From: Lewinellaceae bacterium
GTDB taxonomy: Bacteria > Bacteroidota > Bacteroidia > Chitinophagales > Saprospiraceae
Direction of reading: 5' to 3'
Assembly: GCA_020636225.1 (NCBI GenBank)
Contig: JACJYI010000007.1
Location: 248,001 to 312,000, forward strand
DNA length: 64,000 nucleotides
Notes under the pieces: generated by a model
What the model saw: only the letters and a program-made list of their open reading frames with translations
Databases searched by the model: none
What the model was told of the DNA's origin: nothing
In this document: one piece after another, positions 59,540-64,000 of the stretch
Layout: each line of letters begins with the position of its first letter
Position numbering within the stretch: position 1 is the first letter of the stretch
Translations under genes and position numbers: made by a program

Positions 59540-61096
59540 CTACTTGGCTTCCAGGACGATGAACGGACAGATCATCTCCTCCAGAGAGATCCCGCCATGC
59601 TGGAAGGTGTTCTTATAGTAATTGTGGTAGTAGGTGTAATTGTTCGGATACAGGAAGAAGCGGTCATCCTTCGCAAAAATGAAGGCCGAACTCACATTGG
59701 GACGCGGCAGCCCCACCTTGTCAGGATCACGGATCTCCAGGACATCCTTCGCCTCGTACTGCAGGTTCTTTCCCACCTTATAGCGGAGATTGGTGGTGGT
59801 ATCGCGGTCGGCGATCACCTTGGTCGGGGTCTTGACCCGAATCGTCCCGTGGTCGGTGGTGATCACGATCCGCAGGGGCTTTTTCTCTGCCCAGCGCTGC
59901 ATGGCCGCCCACAAGGGGGAGTGCAGGAACCAGCTCTGGGTCAGTGACCGGTAGGCGGTCTCATCGCCGGCCAGCTCCTTGAGCACGTCCATCTCCGTGC
60001 GCGCATGCGACAGCATGTCGATGAAGTTGTAGACGATGGCCGAGAAGTCGTATTGCAGATAATCCGTGGCATTGTCCTGGAGCAGCCGGGCGGCATGCAG
60101 GTTGGTGATCTTCTGGTAGGTCCATTTCAGGGGTTTGCGATAGACCTTCTCCAGTTGCTTGCCCAGCAGATCGCTTTCAAACTGGTTCTTCCCCCCTTCC
60201 TCGGCATCATTCTTCCACCAGTCGGGATAGAACTTGGCGATCTCGGAGGGCATCATTCCCCCGAAGATGGCATTGCGGCTGTACTGGGTAGTAGTGGGGA
60301 GGATGCTGAAGAAATGCTCTTCGCTGGTGATCCTGAACCGCTCGGAAATGATCGGTGCCAGGACCTTCCACTGATCATAACGGAGGTTGTCCAGCAAGAT
60401 GAATATCGTGGGACGGTCATCCGACAGGCGGGGAAAGACCTTTTTCCGCATCAGGTTCCAGGACATGACCGGAGCATCGTCGGGTTCGGCGATCCAGTCG
60501 TGGTAATTGCGGTCGACAAACCGGGAGAACTCGCCGTTGGCCTCTGTCTTCTGGGTATTGAGGATATCGGACATGTCCTGGGAGCGGGACGAATCCATCT
60601 TGAGCTCCCAGTTCATGATCTTCTTGTAGATCTCCACCCACTCATCGACCGAGTTGGCCTGGTTGATGTCCATGAGAATGGACCGAAAGTCCTGCTGGTA
60701 ACCGGTCATGACCTTCTCGCTCACCAGGCGTTTGTTCTCGGTGAGCTTTTTCAGGGTGAGGAGGATCTGGTTGGGATTGACCGGCTTGATCAGGTAGTCG
60801 GATATCCGGCTGCCAATGGCCTCCTCCATCACGGTTTCTGCCTCGTTCTTGGTGATCATCACGATGGGGATGTTGGGATGGTCATCCTTGATCCGATTGA
60901 GGGTCTCCAGTCCGGACAGCCCGGGCATGGACTCGTCGAGGAAAATGATATCCAGATCGTTCTGCTGGTTGCATTCTTCAATGGCATCGTAACCGTTGGA
61001 TACGGTAATGACCTCATATCCCTTTTCCTGCAGGAACAGGATCTGCGGTTTGAGGATATCGATCTCGTCGTCGGCCCAGAGGATTTTTGGCATCAT
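59540..61096 (-). CDS. porX: PorX: response regulator with PglZ domain, T9SS regulator
   Basis: A 518-residue two-component protein that controls T9SS gene expression and function in gliding and oral Bacteroidota. The receiver domain has ADDE acidic residues (D9-D10), phospho-acceptor D54 in IIFLDESMPGL, and IKPVNP with the conserved Lys. The PglZ (alkaline phosphatase-superfamily) domain begins at about residue 215 and has FILLDNLRYDQW, SILPTTTQYSRNAIFGGM with the catalytic Thr region, and TTDHG. The start is the first of two ATGs (61096, 61093). No PorY kinase is beside it. Confidence 0.93.
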   Translation of the reverse strand: MMPKILWADDEIDILKPQILFLQEKGYEVITVSNGYDAIEECNQQNDLDIIFLDESMPGLSGLETLNRIKDDHPNIPIVMITKNEAETVMEEAIGSRISDYLIKPVNPNQILLTLKKLTENKRLVSEKVMTGYQQDFRSILMDINQANSVDEWVEIYKKIMNWELKMDSSRSQDMSDILNTQKTEANGEFSRFVDRNYHDWIAEPDDAPVMSWNLMRKKVFPRLSDDRPTIFILLDNLRYDQWKVLAPIISERFRITSEEHFFSILPTTTQYSRNAIFGGMMPSEIAKFYPDWWKNDAEEGGKNQFESDLLGKQLEKVYRKPLKWTYQKITNLHAARLLQDNATDYLQYDFSAIVYNFIDMLSHARTEMDVLKELAGDETAYRSLTQSWFLHSPLWAAMQRWAEKKPLRIVITTDHGTIRVKTPTKVIADRDTTTNLRYKVGKNLQYEAKDVLEIRDPDKVGLPRPNVSSAFIFAKDDRFFLYPNNYTYYHNYYKNTFQHGGISLEEMICPFIVLEAK

Positions 61097-61241
61097 CAAG
61101 TGTCTATGTTCAAGGGTGAAGATGGGGTAAAATTTCAGGATTTCACCTGTCCATTTCCCGATCTGAATGGGTTCTCTGTCGTTGGCAGGCCACCCCGTGT
61201 CAAGTCCGTGTTGCCAATGCGAACGGGCTGGGGATTCACCT

Positions 61242-61249
61242 TACCTTTG
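61242..61249 (+). promoter_or_regulatory. -7 promoter element for the HD-domain gene
   Basis: TACCTTTG matches TAnnTTTG exactly, 36 nt before the start ATG at 61286, in the gap with the divergent porX. Confidence 0.5.
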
Positions 61250-61285
61250 CCTAAACGAGTGCAAAACCAGTTTTCGTACGCCACC

Positions 61286-62485
61286 ATGGCCGCACATAAG
61301 ATATTCAACGATCCGGTCTACGGATTCATCACCATTCCACGGGGGATCATCATGGACCTGGTGGCTCATCCCTGGTTCCAGCGGCTCCGTCGGATCCGGC
61401 AGTTGGGCATGACCGACTTTGTGTACCCGGGGGCCCTGCACACGCGATTCCAGCATGCGCTCGGGGCCCTGCATCTCATGCAATCGACCATCGATGTCTT
61501 GCGCAGCAAGGGGGTGGAGATCAGCGATGAGGAGTCCGAGGCGGTCCAGATCGCCATTCTCCTGCACGATATCGGGCATGGCCCCTTCAGCCATGTCCTG
61601 GAGCACACCCTCCTGCCCTACCATCACGAGGTCCTTTCCCAGGCCATCATGGCCGAGTTGAACCGCCAGTTTGATGGTCGACTGGCCATGGCCATGGCCA
61701 TTTTTGCCAATACCTACCCCAAGCCATTCCTTCACCAGCTGGTGTCCGGGCAGCTGGACATGGACCGTATGGATTACCTCAACCGGGACAGCTTCTTCAC
61801 CGGTGTCCATGAAGGGGTGATCGGCTACGACCGTATCGTGAAGATGCTGCATGTGGTGGATGGCCGGCTGGTGGTGGAGGAGAAGGGTGTCTATTCGATC
61901 GAGAAATTCCTGATCGCCCGCCGGCTGATGTACTGGCAGGTGTATCTGCACAAGACGGTGCTGGCGGCCGAACAGATGTTGATCCTCCTCCTGTCACGGT
62001 TGGCCCGCCTCTACCGGGAGGGTACCCGAATACCCCATTCGGCCACCTTGAGGGCGATCCTTGATTTTCCGAGAGACAAGAGCGAACCGGTGCGATCCAT
62101 CCTGGATGCGTACGCCCGGCTGGATGACATCGATATCATCCATGAGATGAAGGAGATGCGGCAGTCGTCCGACTTCCTCTTACGGTTCCTGTCCTCGGCC
62201 CTCCTGGACCGGCAGTTGTTCAAGGTGTATCTTGATCGAACCCCGCCTCCGGAGTCCCTGCTGGAGGAGGCCCGGGAAGCCACCAGGGCACGGTTTGCGG
62301 ATCAGACACCGGATTGGGCATCCCTGATCATGACCGGAGAGGAGGAATCGAGGGCGTATCTGGAGGGCAAGGACGAGATTCTGATCCTGAAGAAATCGGG
62401 GCGGGTGGTGCCCTATTCGGATGAGACCGATTCGCCGATCCGGGAGCGCATCACCAAGAAATTCTACCTGATCTATCCGAGGTGA
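61286..62485 (+). CDS. HD-domain phosphohydrolase (dNTPase/SAMHD-like)
   Basis: A 399-residue cytosolic hydrolase. The metal site is visible as HTRFQHALGALHLM and LLHDIGHGPFSHVLEH (H..HD..), with QLDMDRMDYLNRDSFFTG as the third D motif. The fold and length match the bacterial SAMHD1-like/YwfO family, which cleaves dNTPs or related nucleotides. The preceding open frame (60005-61285) lies antisense to porX and is not part of the gene. Start 61286 is supported by the promoter and by the protein start MAAHKIFNDPVYGFI. Confidence 0.9.
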   Translation: MAAHKIFNDPVYGFITIPRGIIMDLVAHPWFQRLRRIRQLGMTDFVYPGALHTRFQHALGALHLMQSTIDVLRSKGVEISDEESEAVQIAILLHDIGHGPFSHVLEHTLLPYHHEVLSQAIMAELNRQFDGRLAMAMAIFANTYPKPFLHQLVSGQLDMDRMDYLNRDSFFTGVHEGVIGYDRIVKMLHVVDGRLVVEEKGVYSIEKFLIARRLMYWQVYLHKTVLAAEQMLILLLSRLARLYREGTRIPHSATLRAILDFPRDKSEPVRSILDAYARLDDIDIIHEMKEMRQSSDFLLRFLSSALLDRQLFKVYLDRTPPPESLLEEAREATRARFADQTPDWASLIMTGEEESRAYLEGKDEILILKKSGRVVPYSDETDSPIRERITKKFYLIYPR

Positions 62486-63372
62486 TCGTCCAGGGTTGTT
62501 CTGTCACCCGGTTTGCGGTGCAGGTAAACCGGTCGCCAAAACAGATCTGCCTGGAAGGGATACCACGGCCTGACGCCCGGGGCTTTTGACGGGCAACCCT
62601 GGCGGGGTTGATCCGATTGGTCAGTGGTCTTGCGCCTGGTATCGGCAAAGGTTCAACCCCTCCGGGGTTGCATATTATTATGATCCGGTACCCCGGGTTC
62701 CACCCGGGGCTATTCATATTGAACCCCTCCGGGGTTCGATACTCGCCGAGGTCATGATTGGAATCTCCTCCGGGAGGTCGGTGAACGCAGGGGTTATTCT
62801 TTCCAACACCACCTATTGAGAAATTTTGCGCGCTTGGAATTCCCCATACAGATCAATCAAAGGACACCCCGTGGCTGAAGCCCGGGGCTATTGATAGGCA
62901 ACCCTGGCGGGGTTGATCCCTAGGTGCAAAAACGAATAAACCCATACCTGTCCGCTGTGGTGGAAACGAATAAACCCCCTCGACTCCTCCACTCCTCACC
63001 TCCTCCACTTCAAACCCCGGGCTGCCTGATCGCCGCAGGAGATAAGCCCGGGGCTTTTGACGGGCAACCCTGGCGGGGTTGATCCGATTGATCAGTGGTC
63101 TTGCGCCTGGTATCGGCAAAGGTTCAACCCCTCCGGGGTTGCATATTATTATGATCGGGCACCCCGGGTTCCACCCGGGGCTATTCATATTGAACCCCTA
63201 CGGGGTTCGATACTCGCCGAGGTCATGATTGGAATCTCTTCAGGCATTCGGAAAGAACCGGAGTTCATCAGACTTCCGGCTGTCTACACAAATATGCGAA
63301 TGTGGTTTTCGCTCTTCAGGTCAATCAAAGAATCAACCTCCTTGACTCCTCCACTTCTCGACTCCTCCTCTT
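62486..63372 (+). repeat. Composite palindromic repeat array 3
   Basis: An 890-nt non-coding array between convergent genes, with the same modules as array 2. Two ~190-nt near-identical copies lie at 62575-62768 and 63046-63238. Here hairpin A is CCCCGGGT-TCC-ACCCGGGG where the other array has CCCCGGGCT..AGCCCGGGG, so both arms changed together. Hairpin D is GAACCCC-TCC-GGGGTTC or GAACCCC-TAC-GGGGTTC. No gene is supported inside; open frames of up to 111 codons on the minus strand come from the repeats. Confidence 0.85.
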
Positions 63373-63395
63373 TTCAGGCTACGGGCCTGGTGGGG

Positions 63396-64000
63396 TCACA
63401 GACCGATGGCGTTGTACCGCGAGGCATTGGCAGGGTCGATCAGGCCCATGAGGTCGCGGACCTGCCGCTTCTGGTTCATATCGGCCTCCTTGAAGATCTC
63501 TACCACCTCCTGGTTCTTGGCATTGGCGAAGAGCTGGATGGCCATGCTGTTGCGGTTGATCTTGGCAATGGCCGCGATGGCATCCATGGCCTTCAACATG
63601 TTGATCCGGCCTTTCTCCGGATCCCGGTGCATCTCGTCCAGGCCCTTGAGATGATAGGTGTAGAAGGCCTCCCGCATGGGACGGAAGGTCGGATTGAGGG
63701 CATTCTCCACCATCCAGTAGCGGTTGCGCGTCCCATCGGTGGGTTTCCACCCTTTATTGCCGTTGGTGACGGAGGAGGGGATCATGTTGATGACCTCCTG
63801 CGCAAACTGGAAGTATTTTTCCCCGCCCCCCTTGGCATAGGTATCATAATCCAGGCCCAGGATATAGTAGGCATAGAAGGAGAGGATGGAGGACAGGTTG
63901 TCGACGAAGGCATTCCGGCTGAAGACGATGGGCTGGAACTGATCGTAGGTAAAGGTGACATCCTTGTCGACGTGCATGAGGATGGACGACTTGTAGTTGC
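63396..64000 (-). CDS. porD: T9SS protein PorD (DUF4835), partial
   Basis: The C-terminal ~200 residues of the protein; its 5' part lies beyond the window. NYKSSILMHVDKDVTFTYDQ, VDNLSSILSFYAYYILGLDY, RNRYWMVENALNPTFRPMRE, FYTYHLKGLDEMH and IDPANASRYNAIGL are DUF4835 landmarks. DUF4835 proteins are periplasmic and linked to the type IX secretion system. The window therefore carries two T9SS-related proteins, PorX and PorD, about 2.3 kb apart. Confidence 0.88.
   Translation of the reverse strand, partial: NYKSSILMHVDKDVTFTYDQFQPIVFSRNAFVDNLSSILSFYAYYILGLDYDTYAKGGGEKYFQFAQEVINMIPSSVTNGNKGWKPTDGTRNRYWMVENALNPTFRPMREAFYTYHLKGLDEMHRDPEKGRINMLKAMDAIAAIAKINRNSMAIQLFANAKNQEVVEIFKEADMNQKRQVRDLMGLIDPANASRYNAIGL

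Noticed and set aside
60005..61285. Long N-terminal extension of the HD-domain frame
   Set aside because: It runs antisense through porX; the promoter at 61242 and the protein start at 61286 show where the gene begins.
62451..63188. Minus-strand frames of 75-111 codons in the repeat arrays with shared peptide pieces (for example NPGGVEPLPIPGARPL)
   Set aside because: The repeated peptides are translations of the palindromic DNA repeats. Stem pairing is preserved and the frames lack starts, ribosome-binding context and promoters.
1..64000. tRNA or rRNA genes
   Set aside because: No cloverleaf or rRNA-like sequence was recognised in any intergenic gap by eye; a tRNAscan/Infernal run would settle this.

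Overview
The window comes from a moderately GC-rich member of the Bacteroidota, most likely a Saprospirales/Saprospiria-type bacterium. Supporting evidence: several secreted proteins carry type IX secretion system (T9SS) C-terminal sorting domains of both type A and type B; the T9SS regulator PorX and the T9SS protein PorD (DUF4835) are present; there is an S46 dipeptidyl peptidase, a single-chain glycyl-tRNA synthetase and an acidic DUF2795 protein; and many genes are preceded by the Bacteroidota sigma-A -7 element TAnnTTTG rather than an E. coli-type -10 box. The family calls rest on reading motifs in the translations, not on database searches.

Layout. 0.2-2.8 kb: a cyclic-nucleotide-binding/CBS/DUF294 protein translationally coupled to a DnaQ-like exonuclease. 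2.8-4.1 kb: two tandem paralogous outer-membrane-type proteins (minus). 4.3-5.8 kb: glyS. 6.0-12.5 kb: a small secreted protein and a complete RND efflux operon (adaptor, pump, outer-membrane channel) closed by a strong terminator. 12.7-17.6 kb: small proteins, an F420-reductase-like protein, a secreted DJ-1/PfpI protein with a coupled barrel-like gene, and a divergent HxlR regulator with a palindromic operator candidate. 17.7-22.6 kb: a T9SS cargo protein, a DPP11-like peptidase and another secreted protein. 22.6-27.6 kb (minus): feoB, feoA, cmk, a helical protein and DUF2795. 27.8-32.5 kb (minus): queA, a GT-C-like membrane protein, an M43 metallopeptidase and fabG. 32.7-33.6 kb: a small membrane protein followed by what looks like a decayed gene ending at a terminator. 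33.6-43.5 kb: a TMTC-like GT-C/TPR protein, an OppC-type permease, hupB-like HU, split transketolase, a trans-sulfuration enzyme, radC and an ABC exporter. 44.4-47.8 kb: a membrane protein, then glycosyltransferase 2 and a leucine-rich-repeat protein as a coupled pair. 47.9-53 kb: gyrB, tsaE-ald and a MacB-type permease. 53-58 kb: LamG-type secreted proteins, YbaB/EbfC and a T9SS cargo protein. 58-64 kb: tatC, porX, an HD-domain hydrolase and porD (cut by the window end).

Three intergenic regions (43.7-44.2, 55.56-56.86 and 62.5-63.4 kb) hold arrays of short palindromes in a reproducible modular order. Their stems are conserved or covary while their loops change. They are REP-like and no REP-associated transposase is visible here. 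This composite repeat is the most unusual structure in the window. A second recurrent pattern is a TAnnTTTG box lying only 5-8 nt before the start codon of several genes (gyrB, tatC, a MacB-type permease, an ABC exporter, oppC-like), which suggests leaderless mRNAs.

No tRNA, rRNA, CRISPR array, transposase, integrase or prophage gene was recognised.
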